A stretch of DNA of 64,000 bases from Variovorax paradoxus (GTDB lineage Bacteria; Pseudomonadota; Gammaproteobacteria; Burkholderiales; Burkholderiaceae_C). How positions within the stretch are numbered: the stretch's first letter is position 1; every line of letters begins with the position of its first letter. Shown here one piece after another: positions 45,460 through 54,330 of this stretch. A model generated the notes under the pieces. It was not told the origin of the DNA. It saw only the letters and a program-made list of their open reading frames with translations, and did not search any database. A program made the position numbers and the translations under genes. Where the stretch lies: contig NZ_JXQQ01000008.1 of assembly GCF_000834655.1 (NCBI RefSeq), forward strand, positions 287,263 to 351,262, in the 5' to 3' direction.

Positions 45460-47232
45460 ATGAAGAAAACCACCACCGGGCTGCGCCTGCTGGCCGGCGC
45501 CTTGCTGTGCCTGGGCGCATCGCTGGCCGCGGCACAGACCCAGTCCCAGACTCCGCAGGACCGCGCCGCCGCCGCAGTCAAGAAGGTCGACGGCAACTTC
45601 GTGCGCGCCAATGCGGCGCAGAAAACCCCCGACTGGCCCAGCGTCGGCCTGGACTACGCCGAATCGCGCTTCAGCAAGCTCGACCAGGTGAACGCGGGCA
45701 ACGTCAAGCAGCTCGGGCTGGTCTGGTCGTACGACCTGGAATCGACACGCGGGGTGGAATCCACGCCGCTGGTGGTGGACGGCATCATGTACGTCACCGC
45801 CTCGTGGAGCGTGGTGCATGCGATCGACACGCGCACCGGGCAGAAGCTCTGGACCTTCGATCCGCAGGTCGACAAATCGAAAGGCTTCAGGGGCTGCTGC
45901 GACGTGGTGAACCGCGGCGTGGCGCTGCACGAAGGCCGCGTCTACGTGGCCGCCTACGACGGCCGGCTCATCGCGCTCGATGCGGCCACGGGCCAGAAGG
46001 TGTGGGAGAAGAACACCATCGAAGGGCAGAAGGGCAGCTACACCATCACCGGCGCGCCGCGCGTCTTCAAGGGCAAGGTCATCATCGGCAACGGCGGCGC
46101 CGAATACGGCGTGCGCGGCTACGTGACCGCCTACGACGCGAAGACCGGCGACCAGAAATGGCGCTGGTTCGTGGTGCCGGGCGATCCGGCCAAGCCCTTC
46201 GAGGACGAGTCGATGGCGCGCGCCGCCAAGACCTGGGACCCGAGCGGCAAGTACTGGGAAGCCGGCGGCGGCGGCACCGCGTGGGACAGCTTCGCCTTCG
46301 ACCCCGAACTCAACCTGATGTACGTGGGCACCGGCAACGGCTCGCCGTGGTCGCACAAGGCGCGCAGCCCCAAGGGCGGCGACAACCTGTACCTCGGCTC
46401 GGTGGTGGCGCTGGACCCCGACACCGGAAAGTACGTGTGGCACTACCAGGAGACGCCCGGCGACAACTGGGACTACACCTCCACGCAGTCGATGATCCTG
46501 GCCAACGTCAAGCTCGGAGGCAAGGCGCGCAAGGTGCTGCTGCATGCGCCCAAGAACGGCTTCTTCTTCGTCATCGACCGCACCAACGGCAAGTTCATCT
46601 CGGCGAAGAACTTCGTCGAGGTGAACTGGGCCACCGGCTACGACAAGAACGGCCGCCCCATCGAGATCGCCGCCGCGCGCCAGAACGAGAAGCCCGGCGA
46701 CAGCATCCCCGGCCCCTTCGGCGCGCACAACTGGCACCCGATGTCGTTCAACCCGCAGACGGGCCTGGCCTACCTGCCCGCGCAGAACGTGCCGATCAAC
46801 CTGATGGACGACAAGGAGTGGAAGTTCGACCAGAACGTGCCCGGCCGCCCGCATGCCGCGATGGGCTGGAACACCGCGAAGGCGATCAACGCCGAGCCGC
46901 CCAAGAGCAAGCCCTTCGGCCGCCTCGTCGCATGGGACCCGGTGGCGCAGAAGGAAGCATGGGGCGTGGAATACGCCTCGCCCTGGAACGGCGGCACGCT
47001 CACCACAGCCGGCAACCTCGTGTTCCAGGGCACGGCCGACGGGCGCCTCCTGGCCTACAACGCGAAGACCGGCGAGAAGCTGTGGGAAACGCCCACCGGC
47101 ACCGGCGTGGTCGCGGCGCCCTCGACCTACATGGTGGACGGCAAGCAGTACGTGTCGGTGGCCGTGGGCTGGGGCGGCGTGTACGGCCTCGCGCAGCGCG
47201 CCACCGAGAAACAGGGGCCGGGCACGGTCTAA
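45460..47232 (+). CDS. PQQ-dependent alcohol dehydrogenase, catalytic part, ended by an in-frame TAA
   Basis: This 590-aa exported quinoprotein has a signal peptide (MKKTTTGLRLLAGALL, cleavage near AAAQ) and a PQQ propeller with the vicinal disulphide pair in FRGCCDVVN and the catalytic-Asp region ETPGDNWDYT. In type II quinohaemoprotein alcohol dehydrogenases this domain continues into a cytochrome c domain. Here TAA at 47230-47232 ends the frame at GPGTV. The same frame goes on past it with TFAVGG and the cytochrome. AAGGAGA precedes the ATG. It is divergent from the GAF/PAS/Fis regulator. Confidence 0.88.
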   Translation: MKKTTTGLRLLAGALLCLGASLAAAQTQSQTPQDRAAAAVKKVDGNFVRANAAQKTPDWPSVGLDYAESRFSKLDQVNAGNVKQLGLVWSYDLESTRGVESTPLVVDGIMYVTASWSVVHAIDTRTGQKLWTFDPQVDKSKGFRGCCDVVNRGVALHEGRVYVAAYDGRLIALDAATGQKVWEKNTIEGQKGSYTITGAPRVFKGKVIIGNGGAEYGVRGYVTAYDAKTGDQKWRWFVVPGDPAKPFEDESMARAAKTWDPSGKYWEAGGGGTAWDSFAFDPELNLMYVGTGNGSPWSHKARSPKGGDNLYLGSVVALDPDTGKYVWHYQETPGDNWDYTSTQSMILANVKLGGKARKVLLHAPKNGFFFVIDRTNGKFISAKNFVEVNWATGYDKNGRPIEIAAARQNEKPGDSIPGPFGAHNWHPMSFNPQTGLAYLPAQNVPINLMDDKEWKFDQNVPGRPHAAMGWNTAKAINAEPPKSKPFGRLVAWDPVAQKEAWGVEYASPWNGGTLTTAGNLVFQGTADGRLLAYNAKTGEKLWETPTGTGVVAAPSTYMVDGKQYVSVAVGWGGVYGLAQRATEKQGPGTV

Positions 47233-47580
47233 ACCTTCGCGGTCGGCGGCACCGCCAGGATGCCGGACTTCGTGCAGTACCGCATGAGCAAGCTGGTGCA
47301 GGGCGTGAAGTACGACCCCGCCAAGGTGCAGGCCGGCACCATGCTCTACGTGAGCAACTGCGTGTTCTGCCACGGCGTGCCGGGCGTGGACCGCGGCGGC
47401 AACATCCCCAACCTGGGCTACATGGACTCGGCCTACATCGAGAACCTGGACAAGTTCATCCTGAAGGGCCCGGCCATGGCGCGCGGCATGCCCGACTTCA
47501 CCGGCAAGCTCTCGGGCGAGGACATCGAGAGCATCAAGGCGTTCATCCAGGGGACGGCGGACGCAATCAGGCCGAAGTAA
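47233..47580 (+). pseudogene. Detached cytochrome c domain of the quinohaemoprotein alcohol dehydrogenase
   Basis: In the frame of the preceding gene, directly after its TAA, 115 codons encode the C-terminal cytochrome c domain: TFAVGG, then MPDFVQYRMSKLVQGVKYDP, the haem-binding CVFCH, and the Met-ligand segment RGMPDFTGK. An internal ATG at 47260 could restart translation, but that product has no signal peptide and would not receive haem in the periplasm. It is complete apart from its link to the catalytic part. Confidence 0.85.
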
Positions 47581-47616
47581 GGCCACTGCATGCAATTGGC
47601 GTGATCCAGTCGCAGG

Positions 47617-47705
47617 ACACCGCAGAACCGGCTTTGCCGGGCTGCAGGTGTCGCCCCCGGTAGGGGGGAGGAGAAGCGACACGAAGTGCGCGAAGCCTGG
47701 GGGCG
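47617..47705 (-). repeat. 3'-flanking repeat, copy 2
   Basis: Same family as the copy at 26760, with the central hairpin CCCCC-GGTA-GGGGG. It ends 5 bp before the stop codon (47710-47712) of the leftward LuxR gene and follows the cytochrome fragment by 36 bp. Confidence 0.85.
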
Positions 47706-47709
47706 AGCC

Positions 47710-48687
47710 TCATCCAGCCAGCCGCAACTCGTGGATCAGCCCCGCCACGTTGCCCACCTCCAGCTTGTCGTAGATCGACTGGATGTGGTTGCGCACCGTG
47801 GCCGGCGAGCGGCTCAGGATGGCGGCGATGTCCTTGTGCGTATCACCGCGCGCCAGCAGCTCGGCGATGGTGTGCTCGCGCGGCGTGAGGCTGTCGGCGC
47901 GGCAGCGCATGCGGCTTTTCAGGAACAGGAGGCGCTGCTCCACGCGGTGCGTGACCACGATCGCGTGCCCGCTGTAGCGCGCGTGGCCATGCAGGAAGTG
48001 CTTGAGCAGCGCATCGGGCAGCGTGCGCCCGTGCCATGACGGCCACTCTGTCTTCAGCGTCGTCTCGAAGAAGTTGTCGGCGTGATAGAGCACGCCCCGC
48101 AGGTCGCCGATGGCCGAGCCGCTGGGCGCCTGGCTGCCGGCCTCCAGCCGGTCCAGGTGAACGATGCGGTTGAGCGCCAGCGCCTGCATGAGGTGCGGCG
48201 ACAGGCTGGCCAGGAGGTTCACCTCCTCGGGCTTGCAGTGCGCGTCGGGGTCGGCGCGGAACAGCGAGAACCAGTGCATGAAGTTGGACCGCGGGTCGCT
48301 GTCCATCGTGATGAAGATGTTGTTCTGGTCGTAGCGCTGCACGTAGTCCAGGAACGGCGCGTACGTGGTGCCGCTCCACCAGCTCTTGGAGTGGAAGCCC
48401 CGCGTGCCGTGCCCCTTGCCGAAGAAGCTCGCGGCCGCCGAGTCCAGGTGCTTGAAGTTGTCGTACTCCATCATCATCTCGGGCGTCTTGCGGTGCAGGT
48501 GCAGCGTGTGCACGTCGATGCCTTCGGCGGCCGTGGTGGCCGTGCCCCACATCGACGCGTCGAAGGGCAGCACCGGCTTGACCAGCTCGAGCGCGGCGTC
48601 CTGGAACGCATCGATCGGCAACTCGTGCGAGAGCCGGTAGAGCTGCAGCAGCAGCAAGCTGAAGTCGTGCAGTGCCGGGGAGGTCAT
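47710..48687 (-). CDS. LuxR-family transcriptional regulator
   Basis: This 325-aa protein ends in a LuxR/GerE-type helix-turn-helix (LTPREHTIAELLARGDTHKD, then SPATVRNHIQSIYDKL). The N-terminal 250 residues show no receiver or autoinducer domain that I recognise, and may be a novel sensor region. The ATG at 48687 (MTSPALHDFSLLLLQLYR) is preferred; longer in-frame starts run into the promoter region. It is divergent from the large lipoprotein gene at 48903. Confidence 0.83.
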   Translation of the reverse strand: MTSPALHDFSLLLLQLYRLSHELPIDAFQDAALELVKPVLPFDASMWGTATTAAEGIDVHTLHLHRKTPEMMMEYDNFKHLDSAAASFFGKGHGTRGFHSKSWWSGTTYAPFLDYVQRYDQNNIFITMDSDPRSNFMHWFSLFRADPDAHCKPEEVNLLASLSPHLMQALALNRIVHLDRLEAGSQAPSGSAIGDLRGVLYHADNFFETTLKTEWPSWHGRTLPDALLKHFLHGHARYSGHAIVVTHRVEQRLLFLKSRMRCRADSLTPREHTIAELLARGDTHKDIAAILSRSPATVRNHIQSIYDKLEVGNVAGLIHELRLAG

Positions 48688-48902
48688 CCGCGCAGTTTTC
48701 CCGTACCGGCGGGGTACCGCATCCCATGTTTCCGTGATTCGCGGATGCGTACTTTCCCATTCCTTTGCCGAAACCCCGGGGTAGGGGCCGGCGCGTTTCA
48801 AGAATGGTGCATTTGCATCATTTTTTCTTCGAAAAGTGAAAGCTATTGTTTGCGGGACCCCGGGAGGTCCGGAGTTTTCAACCTTTTTCGAAGAGCCCCA
48901 AG

Positions 48903-51038
48903 ATGCCACATCTCACCCGCAAGATCCCCCATGCCCTGTCGATCGTCACCCTGGCGCTTCTCGCCGCATGCGGCGGGGGTGGAGGAGGCGGCGGCGGTGG
49001 CGGCTTCGGCTTCATCCCGCCGGCCTCGGGCGGCAACGGTGGCGGCGGCGAGCCGCCCGCGGCGGCCAGCACCACGCTCAGCGGCACGGTCGCCACCGGC
49101 GCGGCCTTCGCCGGCGCGGCGCTCACGGTGTTCGACCAGACCGGCGCCAAGGTCTGCGAAGTGACCACCACGCCCGAGGGCACCTACACCTGCACGCTGC
49201 CCGCCGGCACCAAGGCGCCGCTGGTGATCCGGGCCGTGCGCGACGACCTCACGCTCTACAGCACCACCGCGAGCACCGCGACCGGCACCACCAACGTGAC
49301 GCCGCTGACCACCATCATCGTGGCGCAGCTCGCGCCCAACGGCGACCCGTCGAAGCTGGCCGCCGCGATCCAGGCCGATGCCGGCGCCGTGACGGCGGGC
49401 TCGATCAGCGACCAGGTCGCCAAGCTCGTCGCTGCGCTGCAGCCGCTGCTCACCGCGCTGAACCTGAGCATCGACCCGATGAGCGGCGAGTTCCAGGCCA
49501 ACGGCTCGGGCCAGGACCGGGTGCTCGATTCGATCAACGTGTCGGTGCGCCCCGATGGCGCCGCCTCCAACATCGAGATCACGGTGAAGGCGCTGCCGGC
49601 CGGCGAGGAAACGGCACCTGTCTCCATCGTGTTCCGCAGCGGCGACGAGACCATCGTTCCGCTGCCCGCGATCGATACCGCCGCCCTCGTGCAGCCGCCC
49701 ACGCCAGCCATGGTGCAGTCGTTGCTGGAGCGCATCAACGCCTGCTATGCGCTGCCGGTGGAGCAGCGCGTGAACAGCCCCATCAATCCCGACGGCAATT
49801 CGTTCGGCACCGCGGCCAACGTGGTGGCGCCCGCCTGCCGCACGCTCTTTGCGGGCGACAGCCCGGAGAGCTTCCAGTCCTTCGGCGCTCCCATCGGGCG
49901 CGATGCCGGCGGCGCGCGCCGCTCGTTCGAGAGTCTGTTCCGCTTCGGCCCGACCAACCTGAAGCACGACCGCGGCAACTTCGAATACTTCTATCCCAAC
50001 GGCGACATCGCGCTCACCTACCGCTGGACCGACGTGCTGGGCAACACCGACAACGACGTGTTCAACGCCAAGGTGGTGGACGGCGTGCTCAAGCTCACGG
50101 GCAACGGCAACGCCTACCGGGCGTTCGTGCGTCCGCAGTCGGAGAAGAAGGATTACCTGAAGCACCAGAACCTGGTGTTCAATTCGGCGGGCTATGCCCT
50201 CTCGGTGGACAACGTGCTCAGCCAGGGCCAGTCGGTCTTCTCGAAGGTGGTTGCGACCACTGCGGCGTTTCCAGGCAAGGAGCTCGTGCTGGTGCCCAGG
50301 GCCGGGCTCACCACGCTCGTGCTCACGGCCGACGGCACTGCGAGCGGCACGCCGCTCAACTCCGCAGGCTGGCGCATGGCCGCGCGCTACGCAGACCCGG
50401 CGCAGGCGGGCAACCCGAGCGATTTCGAGACCGGCAATCTCTTCGCCTCGCCGCAGTACACCGACGAGCAACTTGCGAAGATTCCCGACCAGACGGTCTG
50501 GAAGCTGGAATTCTTCCCTGCGGGCGGCGGCAACAACGTGGTGCAGTACGTGCGCACCTTCTCGCGCGCGCCGACCATCGCCGAAGCCGTGCAGACGCCG
50601 ACAGTGGAACTCGCACCGGCGCTGCGCGCCGAGTTGCTGGCGGAGACGCAGGGCGTGGCCCGAGGCATCGTTTTCCCGGCGCCGATTCCCTCGGATCCCG
50701 AGGCCAACAACATCGACTTCAGTGCCGAGGGCAACCTCGACGGCTGGGTCGTGCCGGGCGGCGCGCTGGCGCCGACGACGTTCCTGGTCGCCGGACGCGG
50801 CCCCAACAACAACCGCTTCACCGATTCGATCACCGTGCGCACCACGGCGCGCAAGGCGATCATCAATTGCCAGCCGGTGAATACGCCGAGCGACAACCAC
50901 TGCGCGCAGGTGGGGCCGAACGCCTACCAGTACGCGCAGGGCTCGTCGGTCAGCACCTTCATCTTCTCGGCACGCACCGCGCGCCAGGTGGATGTGCGCA
51001 AGAACTTCGAGGTGTGGACGGTCACGCCGCTGCCCTGA
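48903..51038 (+). CDS. Large lipoprotein of unknown function with a poly-glycine linker
   Basis: This 711-aa protein has a lipoprotein signal with lipobox LLAAC (start at 48903), then a run of glycines (C followed by eleven or so Gly with few breaks) and a low-complexity Gly/Pro/Ala linker. A carboxypeptidase-regulatory-like beta-sandwich follows (TLSGTVATGAAFAGAALTVF). The remaining 550 residues match nothing I can name. No membrane helices are evident. It is likely an outer-membrane or periplasmic anchored protein, perhaps controlled by the divergent LuxR regulator. A terminator hairpin follows. Confidence 0.7.
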   Translation: MPHLTRKIPHALSIVTLALLAACGGGGGGGGGGGFGFIPPASGGNGGGGEPPAAASTTLSGTVATGAAFAGAALTVFDQTGAKVCEVTTTPEGTYTCTLPAGTKAPLVIRAVRDDLTLYSTTASTATGTTNVTPLTTIIVAQLAPNGDPSKLAAAIQADAGAVTAGSISDQVAKLVAALQPLLTALNLSIDPMSGEFQANGSGQDRVLDSINVSVRPDGAASNIEITVKALPAGEETAPVSIVFRSGDETIVPLPAIDTAALVQPPTPAMVQSLLERINACYALPVEQRVNSPINPDGNSFGTAANVVAPACRTLFAGDSPESFQSFGAPIGRDAGGARRSFESLFRFGPTNLKHDRGNFEYFYPNGDIALTYRWTDVLGNTDNDVFNAKVVDGVLKLTGNGNAYRAFVRPQSEKKDYLKHQNLVFNSAGYALSVDNVLSQGQSVFSKVVATTAAFPGKELVLVPRAGLTTLVLTADGTASGTPLNSAGWRMAARYADPAQAGNPSDFETGNLFASPQYTDEQLAKIPDQTVWKLEFFPAGGGNNVVQYVRTFSRAPTIAEAVQTPTVELAPALRAELLAETQGVARGIVFPAPIPSDPEANNIDFSAEGNLDGWVVPGGALAPTTFLVAGRGPNNNRFTDSITVRTTARKAIINCQPVNTPSDNHCAQVGPNAYQYAQGSSVSTFIFSARTARQVDVRKNFEVWTVTPLP

Positions 51039-51064
51039 AATTCGCTGCTGCGAACGCCATGAAA

Positions 51065-51095
51065 AAAGCCGCCGGTCCCGAGGGCCGGCGGCTTT
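51065..51095. terminator. Bidirectional terminator
   Basis: Perfect 11-bp stem AAAGCCGCCGG/CCGGCGGCTTT with a 9-nt loop. On the minus strand it is followed by TTTTTT, so it ends leftward transcription from the TTT receptor as well as rightward transcription from the lipoprotein gene. Confidence 0.85.
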
Positions 51096-51113
51096 CACGC
51101 ATTCAGTTCAAGA

Positions 51114-51202
51114 AACACCGAGGAACCGGCCTTGCCGGGCCTCAGGTGTTGCCCCCGGCAGGGGGTTGGCGCAGCGAAACGAAGCGCGCGCAGCCTGGGG
51201 GC
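51114..51202 (-). repeat. 3'-flanking repeat, copy 3
   Basis: Same family as 26760 and 47617, with central hairpin CCCCC-GGCA-GGGGG. It sits between the terminator at 51065 and the stop codon (51213-51215) of the leftward TTT receptor. Confidence 0.85.
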
Positions 51203-51212
51203 GAGCAACAGG

Positions 51213-52187
51213 TCAGTCGGCGTAGACGCCAGCGGCCTTGATGATCGGGCCCCACTTGGCGATTTCGGCGGACACGAACTTCTTGTGCTCGGCCGGCTCG
51301 GTGCGCTTGTCGGTGGTGATCACCGCGCCCAGCGCTTCTTCACGCTTGATGAAGCCGGGGTCCTTCATGGCGGCCTTGATGGCTTCGTTCAGCTTCTTGA
51401 GCACCGGTGCCGGCGTGCCCTTCGGCGCGTACATGCCGTGCCAGATCGACACTTCAAAGCCCTTGACGCCCGCTTCCTGCAGCGTGGGCAGGTCCTTCAG
51501 GGCCGGCGTGGCGAGGCGCTTGGCGGTGGTCACGGCATAGGCCTTGACCTTCTTGGCCTCGATCTGCGAGGTGGTGTTGGTGGTCTGGTCGCACAGCAAG
51601 TCGATCTGGCCGCCCAGCAGGTCGGCGATGGCGGGGGCCGTGCCCTTGTAGGGAACCGGCGTCATCTCGACCTTCAGCGCGCTCTGGAACAGGAGGCCGC
51701 ACAGGTGCGAGGCGGCGCCCAGGCCGGCGTTGCCCAGGTTGATCTTGCCCTTGTTGGCTTCGATCCAGGTCGTCAGTTCCTTGTAGTTGTTGGCCGGAAG
51801 CGTCGGCTTGCCGATCAGCGTCATCGGCACTTCGTTGACCATGCCCAGGTACTCGAAGTCGGTTTCGACGTTGAACGGGAGCTTGCGGTAGAGCGCCGGC
51901 ATCGTGGACATGCCGATGTGGTTGAGCAGCAGCGTGTAGCCGTCGGGGTTGGCGCGCGCCACCTTGGCGGTGCCGATGGAGCTGCCGGCGCCGGCGGTGT
52001 TGTCCACCACGATCGTGGTGCCCAGCGTCTTCTGCATGGCTTCGGCCAGGTCGCGCGCGACGCGGTCGGTCGGGCCGCCGGCGGCGAAAGGCACCACCAG
52101 CGTGACGGTCTTGCCTGCAGGGAATTCCTGGGCGTGAGCGCCGACGGCGGCGGCGGCAATCGCCGTAAGGGCAAGCAATTTCTTCAT
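51213..52187 (-). CDS. Tripartite tricarboxylate transporter receptor (Bug family)
   Basis: This 324-aa periplasmic receptor has a signal peptide (MKKLLALTAIAAAAVGAHAQ) and the family segments [28 protein letters not shown] and PVPYKGTAPAIADLLGG. A cysteine pair (HLCGL and LLCDQ) may form a disulphide. GGAGA precedes the ATG at 52187. It stands alone, without enzymes or membrane subunits, and is divergent from the M48/pilin-like gene. The ligand is unknown. Confidence 0.9.
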   Translation of the reverse strand: MKKLLALTAIAAAAVGAHAQEFPAGKTVTLVVPFAAGGPTDRVARDLAEAMQKTLGTTIVVDNTAGAGSSIGTAKVARANPDGYTLLLNHIGMSTMPALYRKLPFNVETDFEYLGMVNEVPMTLIGKPTLPANNYKELTTWIEANKGKINLGNAGLGAASHLCGLLFQSALKVEMTPVPYKGTAPAIADLLGGQIDLLCDQTTNTTSQIEAKKVKAYAVTTAKRLATPALKDLPTLQEAGVKGFEVSIWHGMYAPKGTPAPVLKKLNEAIKAAMKDPGFIKREEALGAVITTDKRTEPAEHKKFVSAEIAKWGPIIKAAGVYAD

Positions 52188-52392
52188 GAAGTCTCCGGGA
52201 CGGTTGAGTTTGAAAATCGGCCGCGATCTTATAGGCTGACCACCGCCTGACCTATACCGAATAGCCCTTAGGTCCGTGACGAAATCCACCTCTTCCTCGG
52301 GCATGATCGGCGCTCGCAGATCGCGCCGGGGGGCGCGAAAAACAACCACAACAACGCAGGCCCCGAGGGGCCGCACCGAGGAGGAAATTCCA

Positions 52393-53577
52393 ATGGATCC
52401 ACTGGTCTACCCGCGCGAGCGATGGCTCGGCAACATCACGCTCGGACTGGGCGTTCTGATCTGGGGGCTGCTGGTGCTGGGCACCCTGGGCATCGCGCTC
52501 ATCTACGTGCTGCTGGGCTTCATCGCCTATGTGTTCGCACAGTCGGCCTTCATCGCCTGGATCAAGGGCACCGCCGTGAAGCTCTCGCCCACCCAGCTGC
52601 CCGAGCTGCACGCGCGCTTCAAGGCCTGCTGCGGCTACCTGGGCATCGAGAACCCGCCCGAGGCCTACCTGCTGCATGGCGACGGCATCTTCAACGCCTT
52701 TGCCACCCGCTTCTTCGGGCGCGACTTCGTCGTGCTGCTGTCCGACGTGGTCGATGCAATGGAAACCCAGCCGGACGGCATCAACTTCTACATCGGCCAC
52801 GAACTCGGGCACATCAAGCAGCGCCACCTCACGGGCCACATCTGGCGCATGCCGGTGCTCTGGCTGCCGCTCCTGGGCGCAGCCTATTCGCGTGCCCAGG
52901 AGTACACCTGCGACCTGCACGGCGCCGCCTGCTGCGAGGAGCCCGACTCGGCGCCCCGCGCGCTCGTGGCGCTGGCCGCCGGCGCGCAGCAGTGGCGCAA
53001 CGTGGACCTGCAGCGCTATGCCGACCAGTCGGCGGGCAACAGCGGCTTCTGGGCCTCGTTCCACGAACTGATCGGCGGCTACCCGTGGCTCACCAAGCGC
53101 GTGGCGCGAGCCATCGATCCGGCCGCGAAGCTGCCGGGCCGCAACCCCCTGGCCTACGTGCTCGCGATCTTCGTGCCCAACACCGGCCGCGCGGGCGGCG
53201 GCGCGCTCGCCTTGCTGGTGGTCGTGGCGATCATCGGCATCCTGGCGGCGGTGGCCCTTCCGGCCTACCAGGAATACCAGACGCGCGCCGTCGTCTCGAA
53301 AGCGTGGTTCCAGGCCGCGCCGGTGCGCGAGACGCTCGGCACCTACTACAAGGACAAGCAGGAGATCCCGGAGTCCCTCGAGGCCGCCGGTGCGCCGGAG
53401 ACCCTGCCAGACGGCTCGGCCCTGAAGCTCGACGCCGACACGATGGTGCTGGAAGTGGAGACCGCCAAGGGCACGCTGCGCATGGAGCCCTCCGCCACCG
53501 ACGACGGCATCGACTGGCACTGCACCGCAGGCGAGGGTCTGACCGCCAAGGCGCTGCCGGTCGCCTGCCGCAAGTAG
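52393..53577 (+). CDS. M48-family metalloprotease with a C-terminal pilin-like region
   Basis: This 394-aa membrane protein has two N-terminal hydrophobic segments (residues about 15-55), then an M48 zinc-protease domain: HELGH at 136-140 and the third ligand Glu170 in EYTCD. Residues about 271-305 (ALLVVVAIIGILAAVALPAY and following) copy the N-terminal helix of type IV pilins, but without the Gly-Phe-Thr-Leu-Ile-Glu cleavage site. The remaining 90 residues resemble a small pilin globular part. It is a fusion of protease and pseudopilin-like module. AGGAGG precedes the ATG. Confidence 0.8.
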   Translation: MDPLVYPRERWLGNITLGLGVLIWGLLVLGTLGIALIYVLLGFIAYVFAQSAFIAWIKGTAVKLSPTQLPELHARFKACCGYLGIENPPEAYLLHGDGIFNAFATRFFGRDFVVLLSDVVDAMETQPDGINFYIGHELGHIKQRHLTGHIWRMPVLWLPLLGAAYSRAQEYTCDLHGAACCEEPDSAPRALVALAAGAQQWRNVDLQRYADQSAGNSGFWASFHELIGGYPWLTKRVARAIDPAAKLPGRNPLAYVLAIFVPNTGRAGGGALALLVVVAIIGILAAVALPAYQEYQTRAVVSKAWFQAAPVRETLGTYYKDKQEIPESLEAAGAPETLPDGSALKLDADTMVLEVETAKGTLRMEPSATDDGIDWHCTAGEGLTAKALPVACRK

Positions 53578-53751
53578 TTGTCGCTTCTCGCACGACAAAT
53601 GCCGGTGTGAGGTAAAGCGTCGTAAGAGAAGGTTGCCGCCCGTCGAACTGTCCGACAGGCGGACCCGGCGCACGCCGATGCGTGCCCCGGGCGTGGGCCC
53701 TAGGGTGAAGTTTCATCGACACCGAAACACATCCAGAAGGAGCACACATCC

Positions 53752-54321
53752 ATGCCCATCACCACCTCGTCACTGGACGGAATGAAAGTCGCCATCCTCG
53801 TTGCGGACGGCTTCGAGCAGATCGAGATGACCGAGCCGCGCAAGGCGCTCGACCGTGCCGGCGCCCACACCCAGGTCGTCTCTCCCATGGACGGCAGCGT
53901 GCGCGGCTGGAACCACCACGACCCCGCCGACACCTTCGAGGTCGACGTGCCGCTCCAGGGCGCCAAGGCAGAGGAGTTCGACGCGCTGCTCTTGCCGGGC
54001 GGCGTCGTGAACCCCGACACCTTGCGCATCGACCCCGATGCCGTGGCCTTCGTGCGCGCCTTCGTCGCGGCGGGCAAACCCATCGCCGCGATCTGCCATG
54101 GACCGTGGACGCTGATCGATGCCGGTGGCGTCAAGGGCAAGAAGATGACCTCGTGGCCGTCGCTGCGTGCCGATCTGCGCAACGCGGGCGCGAAGTGGAG
54201 CGATGCCGAAGTGGTGGTCGATCGCGACCTCGTCACGAGCCGCAAGCCCGACGACCTGCCGGCCTTCATTCGCGAGATGACCAAGATGTTCGAGCTCGCG
54301 TACGAACCCGCGCTGCATTGA
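53752..54321 (+). CDS. DJ-1/PfpI-family protein (type 1 glutamine amidotransferase-like)
   Basis: This 189-aa cytosolic protein starts with MPITTSSLDGMKVAILVADG and has the nucleophile elbow AAICHGPW with its Cys, the motif of PfpI/YhbO proteins linked to protein or nucleotide deglycation and general stress. LPGGVVNPD is the second landmark. AAGGAG precedes the ATG. It converges with the citrate-synthase-like gene, 9 bp away. Confidence 0.88.
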   Translation: MPITTSSLDGMKVAILVADGFEQIEMTEPRKALDRAGAHTQVVSPMDGSVRGWNHHDPADTFEVDVPLQGAKAEEFDALLLPGGVVNPDTLRIDPDAVAFVRAFVAAGKPIAAICHGPWTLIDAGGVKGKKMTSWPSLRADLRNAGAKWSDAEVVVDRDLVTSRKPDDLPAFIREMTKMFELAYEPALH

Positions 54322-54330
54322 TCGCCGCGC

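Noticed and set aside
47260..47580. Cytochrome fragment as an independent functional gene
   Set aside because: It has no signal peptide and no clear ribosome-binding site, and is in the same frame as the preceding gene; better explained as the detached 3' part of that gene.
44035..47682. Minus-strand frame of about 1200 codons across the PQQ dehydrogenase
   Set aside because: It opposes a convincing PQQ enzyme and overlaps the regulator in another frame; no protein family is recognisable.
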